Assembly: GCA_965116665.1 (NCBI GenBank)
Contig: OZ220709.1
Location: forward strand, 3,596,001-3,660,000
Length of the DNA: 64,000 bases
Direction of reading: 5' to 3'
Source of the DNA: Aldehydirespirator sp965116665
Lineage (GTDB): Bacteria > Actinomycetota > Acidimicrobiia > Acidimicrobiales > Aldehydirespiratoraceae
In this document: positions 6,836-15,928 of the stretch, piece after piece
Layout: each line of letters opens with the position of its first letter
Position numbering within the stretch: position 1 is the first letter of the stretch
The notes under the pieces: model-generated
What the model was told of the DNA's origin: nothing
What the model saw: only the letters and a program-made list of their open reading frames with translations
Database searches by the model: none
Made by a program: the position numbers and the translations under genes

Positions 6836-8820
6836 GGCTGGTCGCCTTCGTCATCGAGCTCGGCGTCTTCGTCCTCGTGATGTTCTTCGTGGTGGTCGTG
6901 GGCTGCGTCGGGGTCGTCCACCGGTTCCATGGCCCACGAGTAGAGCGATGCGATCGTGAGCAGCGCGCCGATCAGCGCCAGCCAAAGGTTGAAGATCAGG
7001 CCGTAGCCGATCAGCGGCAGGCCGACCGCCACCGCCAGCGGCCAGAACGACGGCGACGGCAGGTGCACGCCGGTGGCCTCGCCAGTCTGGGCGGCCTCCT
7101 CGACGGTGGCGACCCGCACCACCGTGCCCCCGTCGTCCTCGGCGTACTTGGCGTGCCACCACTCGTCGCGGCCGTGCACCACCGGCACGGTGTCGAAGTT
7201 GTGGGTAGGCACCGGCGACGGGATCGACCACTCGAGGCTGCGGGCATCCCAGGGATCCGGGCCGGGAGGGGGCAGGTGGGGGGCGTCGCGTTTGGACTTC
7301 ACGACGTTCCAGATGAACACCATCACGCTAACTGCGAGCAGCAGCGACCCGACGGTGGCCGCCATGTTCCAGAACTCGAAGCCGTAGCCGCGTGCGTAGG
7401 TGTCGATGCGGCGCGACATTCCCTGCAGGCCCAGGATGTGCATGGGGCCGAACGTGAGGTTGAAGCCCACCAGCATGATCCAGAAGTTCCAGTTGCCCAG
7501 CCGCTCATTGAGGAAGTGGCCCCACACCTTCGGCCACCAGAAGTACAGGCCCGCGAACAGGCCGAGCACGCCGCCGCCGAAGATCACATAGTGGAAGTGG
7601 GCCACGATGTAGTAGGTGTCGGTCTGCTGGGTGTCGGCCGGCGCCACCGAGTGGGTCACGCCGGACAGGCCGCCGATGGTGAACATGGCCACCGTGGCCA
7701 CCGCGAACTTCATGGCCACCGTGAAGCGCAGCTTCCCGCCCCACATGGTGGCAAGCCAGTTGAGGACCTTCACCCCCGTCGGCACCGCGATGAACATCGT
7801 CGACAGGGAGAAGGCGGCCACCGAGATGGGGCCAATGCCCGACACGAACATGTGGTGGGCCCACACGCCCCAGCCCATGAACCCGATGGCGATGCCCGAG
7901 AACACCATGAACTCGTAGCCGAACAGGGGCTTGCGGCTGAAGGTGGGGATGATCTCCGACACCACCCCGAAGGCGGGCAGGATGATGATGTACACCTCTG
8001 GATGGCCGAAGATCCAGAATAAGTGCTGCCATAAGAGCGGGTCGGCGCCCGCGTCGGGATTGAAGAACTGGGCGTCGAAGAGCCGGTCGAACATCAGCAG
8101 GAACAGGGCCACGGTGATCACCGGCAGCGCGAACAGCAGCAGGAACTGAGTGATCAGCAGCATCCAGGTGAGCACCGGCATGCGCATCAGCGTCATGCCC
8201 GGGGCCCGCATGTTGAGGCAGGTGACGATCAGGTTCACCGACGACACCAGCGAGGCGATGCCCAGGATCTGCAGGCCGATGGCGTAGAAGTCCACGCCGT
8301 GGCTGGGCGAGAAGGCCACGCCGCTGTTGGTGGAGTAGCAGAACCACCCGCAGTCGGCTCCGCCGCCGCCCACTATCCACGAGGTGTTCAGGAAGATGGC
8401 GCCCGACAGCCAGATCCAGTAGGAGAGCGCGTTGAGGCGGGGGAAGGCCACGTCGCGGGCCCCGATCTGGAGGGGGATGAAATAGTTCGCGAAGGCGGCG
8501 GCCAGCGGCATGATGAACAGGAACACCATGGTGACGCCGTGCATGGTGTACACCTGGTTGTAGACGTCGGCGCTGAGCACCGAGCCTTCCGGAGCGGCCA
8601 GCTGCAGCCGGATGAGCAGCGCCTCGACCCCGCCGACCAGGAAGAAGAACATCGCGGAGGCTCCGTAGAGGATCCCGATGCGCTTGTGGTCGACGGTGCT
8701 GAGCCAGTCCCGCCAGCCCCGGCCGGCCTGAGGGCGAGTGAACACGCCGAGGGGCCGCTCGGCGTAGCGGGCGGTGTCGCCCGGGCCCAGCTCGAGGGGC
8801 GTCTTCTCAGTGATCGCCAT
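6832..8820 (-). CDS. ctaD: Cytochrome c oxidase subunit I, catalytic
   Basis: A 662-residue heme-copper oxidase subunit I with 12 core helices. All metal ligands are present: H94 (YTMHGV) and H410 for the low-spin heme, H408 for heme a3 (VAHFH), and H273, H322, H323 for CuB (GHPEVY and AHHMF), with Y277 as the cross-linked tyrosine. The GHPEVY glutamate places it in the A-type family. It reduces O2 to water and pumps protons. After the last helix there is an acidic His/Asp/Glu-rich tail. The operon order is ctaC, ctaD, ctaE, subunit IV. This is the only catalytically complete subunit I in the window. Confidence 0.97.
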   Translation of the reverse strand: MAITEKTPLELGPGDTARYAERPLGVFTRPQAGRGWRDWLSTVDHKRIGILYGASAMFFFLVGGVEALLIRLQLAAPEGSVLSADVYNQVYTMHGVTMVFLFIMPLAAAFANYFIPLQIGARDVAFPRLNALSYWIWLSGAIFLNTSWIVGGGGADCGWFCYSTNSGVAFSPSHGVDFYAIGLQILGIASLVSSVNLIVTCLNMRAPGMTLMRMPVLTWMLLITQFLLLFALPVITVALFLLMFDRLFDAQFFNPDAGADPLLWQHLFWIFGHPEVYIIILPAFGVVSEIIPTFSRKPLFGYEFMVFSGIAIGFMGWGVWAHHMFVSGIGPISVAAFSLSTMFIAVPTGVKVLNWLATMWGGKLRFTVAMKFAVATVAMFTIGGLSGVTHSVAPADTQQTDTYYIVAHFHYVIFGGGVLGLFAGLYFWWPKVWGHFLNERLGNWNFWIMLVGFNLTFGPMHILGLQGMSRRIDTYARGYGFEFWNMAATVGSLLLAVSVMVFIWNVVKSKRDAPHLPPPGPDPWDARSLEWSIPSPVPTHNFDTVPVVHGRDEWWHAKYAEDDGGTVVRVATVEEAAQTGEATGVHLPSPSFWPLAVAVGLPLIGYGLIFNLWLALIGALLTIASLYSWAMEPVDDPDAAHDHHEEHHEDEDAELDDEGDQP

Positions 8821-8867
8821 GGTGCTCCAACACCTCCTCGTTCCTTATCGCCATGTCATCTGCCGTC

Positions 8868-10121
8868 TCACTCCACCTGGGTCGCTTCTATGACCCAGTC
8901 TGCGGGCCTCGTCCCCAGCCCTGCAAGGTAGGCCACCAGGTCGTCGATCTGCTGCTCGCTCAGATCCAGATCGGGCATGCCCCGGTACTGCTCGCCCGGC
9001 ACGGTGTAGTTGGCCTTGACAGCTCCGGGGTTGCGGAGCCAGGCCTCGAGCTGGACCCGGTTGAGCGACCCGTCGGCGTTGTAGGTGTTGAAGATGCCGC
9101 CGGCGAAGGTGCTCCGGTTGGCGAAGTGGGTCAGGTTGGGGGCCGCTCCGGATGCCTGGTCGGCGCTCTCGAAGACGTCGTCGTTGACTCCCTCGATGAC
9201 GTGGCAGGAGGTACAGATGCCGGAGAACACCTCCAGGCCCGCCAGCGCGGCCGGATCGGTGGGCTCGGCCGCGTCCTGGGTGGTGTCGTCGACCCAGGCC
9301 TGGAAGTCGGCCGGAGTCAGCGCGACCACCTGCATCCTCATGCGGGAGTGCGACAGGCCGCAGAACTCGGTGCACTGCCCGAAGTAGAAGCCGGGATCGG
9401 AGGCCTCGATCTTCCAGGGCGAGAAGCGGTTGGGCACGGCGTCGCGCTTGCCGTTGAGGGCGGGGATCCAGAACGAGTGGATCACATCGCGCGAGGTGAT
9501 GATCAGCTCGACCTCCTCGCCGGTGGGGATCATCATCTGGCCGGAGGTGACGATGTCGGCCGGCGGCAGCGTCTTGGCGTCGCCGTGAGCCCTCAGATCG
9601 GCCAGGTCCACAGAGTCGCTGAAGTAGTAGCGGAACTCCCACCACCACTGGTTGCCCACCACCACCACGGTCGGCTCCCACTCGACGCTGTGGTCGTCGA
9701 CGGCGACGTTCATCGTGTTGGCTTCGGTGGCGTCCACCGTGGGAAGCGACCACAGCATGATCACCGCGACCGCGGCCATGGTGACGAGGAATCCCACGGT
9801 CCAGCCGACCTCCAGCGGGACGTGGCCGTGGGTCTGGTCGGGCCACGCGTCGTCGCCTTCGTAGCTCCTTACCCGGTAACGCCAGATCAGCCAGACCATG
9901 GCGATCGTGATTCCCACGAACACCACGGCCGCGATCCAGAAGACGGGCAGCACCCCCCTGGAGTGCAGTTCCCGCGCGATCGGGCCTTCGGGTGCGAAGG
10001 TGTCGAGTTCGGCGTCGGATGCACAGCCGGTGGCGACAGCCGCGCCCAGCAGCACCAGCATCCACCCGACGGCGCGGCGCAGGCGCACGTCAGTGGCCTT
10101 CCTCGGACACGGCCGGCTCAC
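8868..10121 (-). CDS. ctaC: Cytochrome c oxidase subunit II with fused cytochrome c domain
   Basis: A 417-residue caa3-type subunit II. After a short signal/anchor ending at TGC (C33, possible lipid attachment) and one further helix comes the CuA domain: DVIHSFWIP histidine, then GQCTEFCGLSHSRMRM with two cysteines, glutamate, histidine and methionine. A C-terminal cytochrome c domain follows with heme motif CTSCH and a methionine-bearing YRGMPDL segment. It accepts electrons from cytochrome c or the bc1 complex and passes them to subunit I. The first 32 nt overlap the preceding gene. Confidence 0.95.
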   Translation of the reverse strand: MSRPCPRKATDVRLRRAVGWMLVLLGAAVATGCASDAELDTFAPEGPIARELHSRGVLPVFWIAAVVFVGITIAMVWLIWRYRVRSYEGDDAWPDQTHGHVPLEVGWTVGFLVTMAAVAVIMLWSLPTVDATEANTMNVAVDDHSVEWEPTVVVVGNQWWWEFRYYFSDSVDLADLRAHGDAKTLPPADIVTSGQMMIPTGEEVELIITSRDVIHSFWIPALNGKRDAVPNRFSPWKIEASDPGFYFGQCTEFCGLSHSRMRMQVVALTPADFQAWVDDTTQDAAEPTDPAALAGLEVFSGICTSCHVIEGVNDDVFESADQASGAAPNLTHFANRSTFAGGIFNTYNADGSLNRVQLEAWLRNPGAVKANYTVPGEQYRGMPDLDLSEQQIDDLVAYLAGLGTRPADWVIEATQVE

Positions 10122-10902
10122 CGGACTCGTCGTGGGTGTCCTCGGCAGGGTGCTCCACCTCGTGATGGACGAACTCGCGCTCGCCGGCCACCGCCGCGAG
10201 AACCCCGCCCACCAGCAGCAGCAGGGCGGCCACCGGTCCCAGGATCCGCACCAGGCGACGCCCGAGACCGGGACGGCTGGTGTACACCCAGGCCGCGATC
10301 AGGATCACCGCGGACAAGACCCCCGCGACCCACACCGCCTCCAGCTTGGACACGTTCAGCAGGATGCGGGAGGCGGCCAGCACGATCACGGCCACACCGA
10401 GCGTGCCCACGACAGGGATCTCGATGGGCGCCATGATGCGGTTGCGCAGCTCCCGGTTGATGGCGGTGTCGCCGGTGGCCCGGTCGGACCAGGCGTCCAT
10501 CGTCCACTCGATCAGCGAGAGGAAGATCAGGGCGAGGCCCAGCACGAACACCATGGGGTGCAGCACCAGACCCACCGCGGCCGCGCCCAGGCCGAAGGCC
10601 GCGACCACCGGCCAGAAGCTGGCCGCCACCGGCTGGTCGGTCAGCACCTCGGCGAGGTTCTGGAGCCGGGCCTGGGCCGAGGCGTCGGCGTCGCGGTACG
10701 ACACCAGCACCAGGCTGGCGGTCAGGCAGACTCCGGCCAGCCCGACGAGCACTCCGTAGCCGATGTGGTCGCCGACCCCGCCCTTCCAACCCAGCGAGAT
10801 AGGCCCGACGTGGTTGCCGCCGGTGGTGTAGCCGTATACGAGGGCGGCCGCGGTGAAGGCTGCGAACAGTCCGAAGAAGAACTTGAAGCCGGTGGTGAAC
10901 AC
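10090..10902 (-). CDS. Oxidase-operon integral membrane protein of unknown function
   Basis: A 270-residue protein with about six or seven hydrophobic segments, beginning FKFFFGLFAAFTAAALVYGY and ending in an acidic, His-rich cytosolic or periplasmic tail. I do not recognise a defined family. It sits between ctaC, which it overlaps by 32 nt, and the second COX3-like gene, so it is probably translated with them and may be an accessory subunit or assembly partner of the oxidase. Confidence 0.7.
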   Translation of the reverse strand: MFTTGFKFFFGLFAAFTAAALVYGYTTGGNHVGPISLGWKGGVGDHIGYGVLVGLAGVCLTASLVLVSYRDADASAQARLQNLAEVLTDQPVAASFWPVVAAFGLGAAAVGLVLHPMVFVLGLALIFLSLIEWTMDAWSDRATGDTAINRELRNRIMAPIEIPVVGTLGVAVIVLAASRILLNVSKLEAVWVAGVLSAVILIAAWVYTSRPGLGRRLVRILGPVAALLLLVGGVLAAVAGEREFVHHEVEHPAEDTHDESGEPAVSEEGH

Positions 10903-10914
10903 TTGTCTGACGCC

Positions 10915-11499
10915 CTACTTGGTGATGAACACGACGTACCAGACCAGGAAGTAGCACAGCACGCACATGTGCCAGAACATCGCCGAGGCCTGTACCGCTT
11001 GGGCCAGATCGCGGCCGAAGGGTCCCAGCAGCGAGCGGACGGTCGTCACCGCCAACATCGCCATCGCCGCGATGAGCATTGCGATGAACGAGCCGGTGAC
11101 CGCGTAGAACAGCAGCTCGGCCCGGCCGCCGTCGATGGCGAAGGCGGTGTCCTGGTAGACGAACCAGAACTGGTTGATCACTGCGGCGCCGAACATCAGC
11201 GTGACGCCCAGCGCGATGAACCCGTGGGGCCGGTCCTCGGCCCGGGCGGCCTGCACAGCCCACTGCACCGTCACCACGGACAGCATCAGCGTCATCATCA
11301 TCATCCCGGCGGGGCCGAGTTCGACCGCGCCGGACGGGAACCACTCCTCGCCCAGGGCCCGAGCGTGCTGGCGCTGCTGGACGTACACCGAGACGAGGGC
11401 GGCGAACACCATGAAGGCCGCCCCCGTGGCCAGCAGGGCACCGACGGCGACGGTGCGGGGGCGGGTCGCCTCCGCCGCGGGCAGTTCGGTCGTCCTCAT
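10915..11499 (-). CDS. Second COX3-like membrane protein
   Basis: A 194-residue protein with five hydrophobic segments and COX3-like features, including the last-helix segment SAMFWHMCVLCYFLVWYVVF. Compared with the ctaE product it is divergent. The ATG at 11499 was chosen; a longer frame to 11562 would be translated from a dispersed repeat and is not credible. It follows the ligand-less COX1-like gene by 31 nt, so the two paralogues may form their own complex or regulate assembly. Confidence 0.75.
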   Translation of the reverse strand: MRTTELPAAEATRPRTVAVGALLATGAAFMVFAALVSVYVQQRQHARALGEEWFPSGAVELGPAGMMMMTLMLSVVTVQWAVQAARAEDRPHGFIALGVTLMFGAAVINQFWFVYQDTAFAIDGGRAELLFYAVTGSFIAMLIAAMAMLAVTTVRSLLGPFGRDLAQAVQASAMFWHMCVLCYFLVWYVVFITK

Positions 11500-11530
11500 G
11501 CCGGCTCGCCCCCGGAAGTTGCCGCGGGTC

Positions 11531-13084
11531 TCACGATTCCCGCTCCTGTTCGCTGCGCTCACGGGCGCTCAGGGCCTTGACCATTGCGAACAGGGCCGCG
11601 GCCAGCCCGGCCGCCACCAGCACCGATCCGATCAGCGCCGCCATGTTGAGTGCGGCGCTGCCATCGAGCGCAAGGGCCATGAGATCAGGGTCGTCGGCGA
11701 TGAAGCCGGAGAGCAGGTCGGCCACGACCAGCAGCCCGCCGCCGGCGCCCAGCAGCATGATCACGCCCACCGCCAGCCTCTGCTGGATGGAGCCCAGCAG
11801 CAGCTGCGACCAGGTCGCCAACCCAGCCACGCCGGCGATGAGGCCGGCTACGACGACGCCGTGGAACACCGCCCAGGTGGCAGAGGTCTCGAGCAGGTCG
11901 AGGGGCTCGATCACTCGCAGAGCCCCGACCACGGCGGCCGCTCCGAGGAGCTTGAGCGCCGCGCCCGCTCCCAGCATCGGGGTGCTCAGGAGCCGGTCCC
12001 GCGTCTTCGAGCCCCGCATCACCAGCTCGCCGACCCCGCCGGCAGTGGCCACCACCGGAACGACGGCGGCCAGGCCGAAGGCCACGTAGACCAGTCCGTC
12101 GCGAAGGTCCTGGGGGGCGGTGAAGTAGTCCTGTGACCAACCGCCCATCGCCAGCAGGCCGAACAGCCCGACCACGACACTGATGGCCTCGGGGCGGCTG
12201 GAGCGGGCATCGACGGCCCTGCCGACCGCGCTGAAGACGATGCCGAGCACCGGCACGGCCATGGCGTAGACCGCGGGCTGCTCCACCAGCCAGTCGAGCT
12301 GGAGCCAGATGTCGGGGCTCTCGGGCCGGCCGAAGGCAACGGCCGGCCGTCCCCGCAAGTCGGCGTAGATGACCACGATGTTGGCGATGGCCACCGGCAG
12401 GGAGAACAGCCACACCACCGCGGTCACCAGCATCGACCACGAGAAGGGCGGCACCTCGAGGAGGCTCATCCCGGTCTGGCGCAGCGAGATCACGGTGGTG
12501 GCGATGGCTACGGCCCCGACCAGCAGGGCGACGATCACCATGCCGGTGCCGAGCAGCGTGAGCGCCATGGCGTCGCTCTCATTGCCGGTCACGCCGTCGA
12601 GTGCGCCCCAGCCCCCTCCCGCGAGCACCGATGCGACAACGATCGCCGCGCCGATCAGCCACGACCAGAACGACGCCAGCGCGGCCCGGGGGAAGGCCAC
12701 ATTTCCCGCTCCCACCTGGGCCGGAACGACGGCCAGGGCCAAGCCGAGAAGCAGTGGCATGACCACCAGCAGCACGAACGACACCCGGTAGAGCGTCCAC
12801 AGCCGGAAGTAGGCGTTGAGGCCTCCGAACAGGTCCTCGGGAGCCGCCGCGCCGGTGCGCCCCAGCGACAGCAGCACCCCGATGACGGCCGTGCCCAGCG
12901 CCAGTAGGAGCGACGCGACCACAAACAGCCTGCCGACCTGCGCGGCGTCGCTGGTCATGAACGGCTGGGCCAGGCCTCTGGGCGCGGCCAGCGTCTCGGC
13001 CGGGGACGCCGGCGCGGCTGCGCCGCCGGCGTCCGCGTCGGCCGCAGCCTCCGACTCCGCCACGGGGGACTCGGTCAGCGTCAT
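11531..13084 (-). CDS. COX1-like protein lacking heme and copper ligands (pseudo-oxidase subunit I)
   Basis: A 517-residue, roughly 12-helix protein that aligns with the ctaD product by shared landmarks (VAFPR, MSLLEVPPFSW, the proline-tyrosine CuB helix) but has lost the active site. Aligned positions: low-spin heme H94 becomes Y99; CuB motif HPEVY becomes QPAVY (Q269, Y273); the CuB pair in WAHHMF becomes WSQDYF; the heme a3 histidine in AHFH becomes valine (AVFH), leaving only H408. It therefore should not bind heme a3 or CuB. The frame is intact and well conserved, arguing against decay. The last dozen residues (ARERSEQERES) come from a dispersed repeat. A role as structural or assembly subunit is inference. 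Confidence 0.8.
   Translation of the reverse strand: MTLTESPVAESEAAADADAGGAAAPASPAETLAAPRGLAQPFMTSDAAQVGRLFVVASLLLALGTAVIGVLLSLGRTGAAAPEDLFGGLNAYFRLWTLYRVSFVLLVVMPLLLGLALAVVPAQVGAGNVAFPRAALASFWSWLIGAAIVVASVLAGGGWGALDGVTGNESDAMALTLLGTGMVIVALLVGAVAIATTVISLRQTGMSLLEVPPFSWSMLVTAVVWLFSLPVAIANIVVIYADLRGRPAVAFGRPESPDIWLQLDWLVEQPAVYAMAVPVLGIVFSAVGRAVDARSSRPEAISVVVGLFGLLAMGGWSQDYFTAPQDLRDGLVYVAFGLAAVVPVVATAGGVGELVMRGSKTRDRLLSTPMLGAGAALKLLGAAAVVGALRVIEPLDLLETSATWAVFHGVVVAGLIAGVAGLATWSQLLLGSIQQRLAVGVIMLLGAGGGLLVVADLLSGFIADDPDLMALALDGSAALNMAALIGSVLVAAGLAAALFAMVKALSARERSEQERES
11539..11576 (+). repeat. Dispersed repeat, copy 2 (encodes a protein C-terminus)
   Basis: Same core as the other copies, but slightly shortened (CACGGGCGCTCAGGGCC). 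Read on the minus strand it supplies the final residues and is followed by the stop codon of the COX1-like gene. Confidence 0.7.
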
Positions 13085-13193
13085 CGGGGGGCGATGCTAC
13101 ACATTGACGATGGGGCCGCCGACAATCGGCGCTGACGCCGCCGAGCCGGTGCGAGGCCCGATGCGCCGGTGGGAGAGGAACACTTGCTCATCT

Positions 13194-14102
13194 CTAGAAC
13201 CCGTTGCGGATCAGGACGTCGGCCGCGACGCAGGTGAAGAGGGCCACGATGTAGGCGTTCGACCAGCCGAAGAGCCGCATCGACCGTGCCGGGTCCGGGT
13301 GGCGCAGCACGTCGACGGCCAGCACGAGGAAGCCCGCACCCAACACCAGCGCAGCCACGACGTAAAGGACTCCCATCGAAGCCACCGGCACCAGCACCAG
13401 ACTCAGGACCCACAGTGCGACGGTGTAGGCCACGATGCGGCGAGCGGTCGCTCGCAGCCCGGCCACGGCGGGAAGCATGGGCACGTCCGCAGCCTCGTAG
13501 TCGCTGCGGTAACGGATGGCGAGGGCCCAGAAGTGGGGCGGCGTCCAGTAGAAGATCACCGCGAACAGCACCACCGGGGGCCAATCGAGCGATCCGGTGA
13601 CCGCGGTCCAGCCCACGAGGGTCGGCACCGCTCCGGCCGCGCCGCCGATCACGATGTTGCGGATGGAGGTCCGCTTGAGCCACAGCGAGTACACGAACAC
13701 GTAGAACAAGGCAGCCGCGGCAGCCAGTGCGGCCGACAGCAGGTTCACGAAGGCCCACAGCCACACGAAGGAGCCGGCGGTGAGAGCCACCGCGAAGACG
13801 ATCGCCTCGGTCGGACGGACCGCGCCGGTGACCAGCGGCCGGTTCCGGGTCCGGTGCATGAGCCGGTCGATGTCCCGGTCGACGTACATGTTGAGCGCGT
13901 TGGCCCCGCCTGCAGCCAGCGAGCCCCCCACGACGGTGGCCGCCATGAGCCAGAGCGACGGCAGGCCCTTCTCGGCCAGGACCATCGAGGGGACCGTGGT
14001 GACCAGCAACAACTCGACTATCCGGGGCTTCGTCAGCGCCACAAAGGCCGCGGCGCGGGCGCGGCGAGGGGCGCGCAAGTCTCCGGTCATGGATGCGGCC
14101 AC
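13194..14102 (-). CDS. ctaB: Protoheme IX farnesyltransferase (heme O synthase)
   Basis: A 302-residue UbiA-superfamily prenyltransferase with about eight or nine helices. The prenyl-diphosphate motif NALNMYVDRDIDRLMHRT (NxxxDxxxD) and the second loop YRSDYEAADVPMLP are both present. It attaches a farnesyl group to heme B to form heme O, the precursor of heme A for the oxidase. It is divergent from ctaA across 83 nt, so heme O and heme A synthesis are likely co-regulated. Confidence 0.95.
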   Translation of the reverse strand: MAASMTGDLRAPRRARAAAFVALTKPRIVELLLVTTVPSMVLAEKGLPSLWLMAATVVGGSLAAGGANALNMYVDRDIDRLMHRTRNRPLVTGAVRPTEAIVFAVALTAGSFVWLWAFVNLLSAALAAAAALFYVFVYSLWLKRTSIRNIVIGGAAGAVPTLVGWTAVTGSLDWPPVVLFAVIFYWTPPHFWALAIRYRSDYEAADVPMLPAVAGLRATARRIVAYTVALWVLSLVLVPVASMGVLYVVAALVLGAGFLVLAVDVLRHPDPARSMRLFGWSNAYIVALFTCVAADVLIRNGF

Positions 14103-14173
14103 GCCAGAAGGCTAGGAGGTTGAGAGGGTCATACGACAGCCGGACCGGGATTCTGGCATGAGTCATTTGGCCG

Positions 14174-14179
14174 TACCAT
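14174..14179 (+). promoter_or_regulatory. -10 box (TACCAT) of ctaA, leaderless type
   Basis: TACCAT ends 6 nt before the GTG start of ctaA; no ribosome-binding site is visible. The spacing fits a leaderless transcript. Confidence 0.4.
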
Positions 14180-14185
14180 CGACAC

Positions 14186-15109
14186 GTGACACCGATCACC
14201 TGCGCCCGTCTCACGCGGTTCGCCCTGTGGGCGCTCACGACCATCGTGGTCACGGGGGCTGCGGTGCGCCTCACCGGCTCGGGTTTGGGCTGCGAGGACT
14301 GGCCCACCTGCTCCGAGGACCGGTTCGTGGCCGACCTCGAGTACCACGCCCTGGTGGAGTTCGTGAACCGGCTCTTCACCGGGGTCGTGGCCATCGCGGT
14401 GATCGCCGCCGTGCTGGGCTCGGTGAGGCGCCGGCCCCGGCGCCCCGACCTGACCGCCCTGTCGCTGGGCCTGGTCGTCGGGGTGCTGGCTCAGGTCGCG
14501 CTGGGAGCCCTCCTAGTGATGTCCGAACTCGATCCCCGCTTCACGATGGGGCATTTCCTGCTGTCGATGGTGCTGCTGTGGAATGCGGCTGTGCTCGATG
14601 TCAGGGCCCGGGCCGGCGCAGGCCTCGAGGCCGCCGAGTCGCCCCGGGCCGACGGCTTGAACCGGTTGATGCTATGGGCTGTGCTGGCGGTGGGAGCCGT
14701 GCTGCTGGTCAGCGGAACCCTCGTCACCGGGGCCGGCCCCCATGCTGGAGACACCCGGGCGGAGAGGCTCCCGCTGCTGGTGCGGGAGGTGGCGCGGGTT
14801 CACAGCATCATCGCGCTGGTCCTGCTAGGGATGGTGGTGTGGACGTGGTGGCGGCTGCGGGTGGCGGGATCTGTCGACCACACTCGCATGCGCCGGGTGG
14901 CCGTGCTGCTGGCCGTTCAGGGCGCGGTCGGTTACACGCAGTACTTCGCCGGCGTCCCCGTGCTGCTGGTCGGGGTCCATGTGGCGCTGGCGTCGGTCAC
15001 CTGGATCGAGATCGTCAAGGCGGCCCACGCCCCAGGGGCCTCAGCAGCAGCCGCCCCGGAGCGGCTCGAGCCGGCCGGTGGGGCCGCGATGACCGGAGCC
15101 CGCCGGTGA
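14186..15109 (+). CDS. ctaA: Heme A synthase
   Basis: A 307-residue COX15/CtaA membrane protein of eight helices. It has the external cysteine pair CEDWPTC in the first loop (as in Bacillus-type CtaA) and the heme-ligand histidines in ALVEFVNRLFTG-flanking helices and in VARVHSIIAL and LLVGVHVAL. It oxidises the methyl group of heme O to give heme A. GTG start. Its stop overlaps the candidate GTG start of clpS. Confidence 0.93.
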   Translation: MTPITCARLTRFALWALTTIVVTGAAVRLTGSGLGCEDWPTCSEDRFVADLEYHALVEFVNRLFTGVVAIAVIAAVLGSVRRRPRRPDLTALSLGLVVGVLAQVALGALLVMSELDPRFTMGHFLLSMVLLWNAAVLDVRARAGAGLEAAESPRADGLNRLMLWAVLAVGAVLLVSGTLVTGAGPHAGDTRAERLPLLVREVARVHSIIALVLLGMVVWTWWRLRVAGSVDHTRMRRVAVLLAVQGAVGYTQYFAGVPVLLVGVHVALASVTWIEIVKAAHAPGASAAAAPERLEPAGGAAMTGARR

Positions 15110-15435
15110 GGCCGCCGGCTGCCATGGACATGGCCGGGGCCGGTGCGGCCTCGCCGGTCACCGCGCCGGTGATGGACCCGGTCGACGAGACGGACCGGAG
15201 GCCCGATCTGCCGTGGAAGGTGATCGTGCTCGACGACCCGGTCAACCTGATGTCCTATGTCACGTACGTCTTCCGCAAGCTGTTCGGCTACTCGCAGCAG
15301 AAGGCCCACCGCCTGATGATGCAGGTCCACACCGAGGGCAAGGCGGTGGTGGCTTCGGGGCAGAGGGAGAAGGCCGAGTTCGACGTGTACCGGCTCCACG
15401 AGCACGGCCTCTGGGCCATCCTCGAGCAGGACTGA
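15106..15435 (+). CDS. clpS: ATP-dependent Clp protease adaptor ClpS
   Basis: A 109-residue (or 103 if the ATG at 15124 is used) adaptor. The core WKVIVLDDPVNLMSYV, followed by FGYSQQKAHRLMMQVHTEGK and REKAEFDVYRLHEHGLWA, is the canonical ClpS fold that presents N-degron substrates to ClpA/ClpC. The GTG at 15106 has a GGAG 7 nt upstream and overlaps the ctaA stop. The gene overlaps the next one by one base (TGATG). Confidence 0.92.
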   Translation: MRPPAAMDMAGAGAASPVTAPVMDPVDETDRRPDLPWKVIVLDDPVNLMSYVTYVFRKLFGYSQQKAHRLMMQVHTEGKAVVASGQREKAEFDVYRLHEHGLWAILEQD

Positions 15436-15923
15436 TGGCACGAGCCAGGTTCCGCTCAGGACCCGACGGCATCATCGTGACCCTCCGTGACGACGAGCGA
15501 GCCGGGCTGGCTGCGGTGCTCGAGCAGTTCCGGCAGCTCCTCATCGGGGGTGGGGACGCCTCCATGCTGCGCTTCCAGCCGCCTGTGCATCTCCACGACC
15601 ACAAGGCCTCCGAGGAGTTCTGGGACATGGCCGCAGGACCCCTGCTGCGGCACCGGTTGGAGGCCATCGACGCCGTCGAGGCCGGACTGAACGGCATGCC
15701 TCTGGACGGCGAGGCGATCGCGGCCTGGATGCAGACCCTCAACAGCCTGCGCCTCTACCTGGGCAACACGCTCGAGGTGGGGGCGGCGACCTTCGATCCG
15801 CCCCGATCCGGCGACAAGTCCCAGGAGGCGGCCCGGTACATGCTCTACGAATGGCTGGGCGGGCTGCTCGACCAGCTGGTGTCGGTAGCGGCCGAGGGCC
15901 TCCCGCCCGGCACCGACGACTGA
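15435..15923 (+). CDS. DUF2017 family protein
   Basis: A 162-residue cytoplasmic protein, mostly helical, opening with IIVTLRDDERAGLAAVLEQF. Proteins of this actinobacterial family usually follow clpS, as here (overlap TGATG), which suggests a link to Clp proteolysis. No catalytic motif is visible. Confidence 0.8.
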   Translation: MARARFRSGPDGIIVTLRDDERAGLAAVLEQFRQLLIGGGDASMLRFQPPVHLHDHKASEEFWDMAAGPLLRHRLEAIDAVEAGLNGMPLDGEAIAAWMQTLNSLRLYLGNTLEVGAATFDPPRSGDKSQEAARYMLYEWLGGLLDQLVSVAAEGLPPGTDD

Positions 15924-15928
15924 GCAAG

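Noticed and set aside
11500..11562. N-terminal extension of the second COX3-like protein
   Set aside because: The added residues come from repeat copy 2 and overlap the coding end of the COX1-like gene; the ATG at 11499 is preferred.
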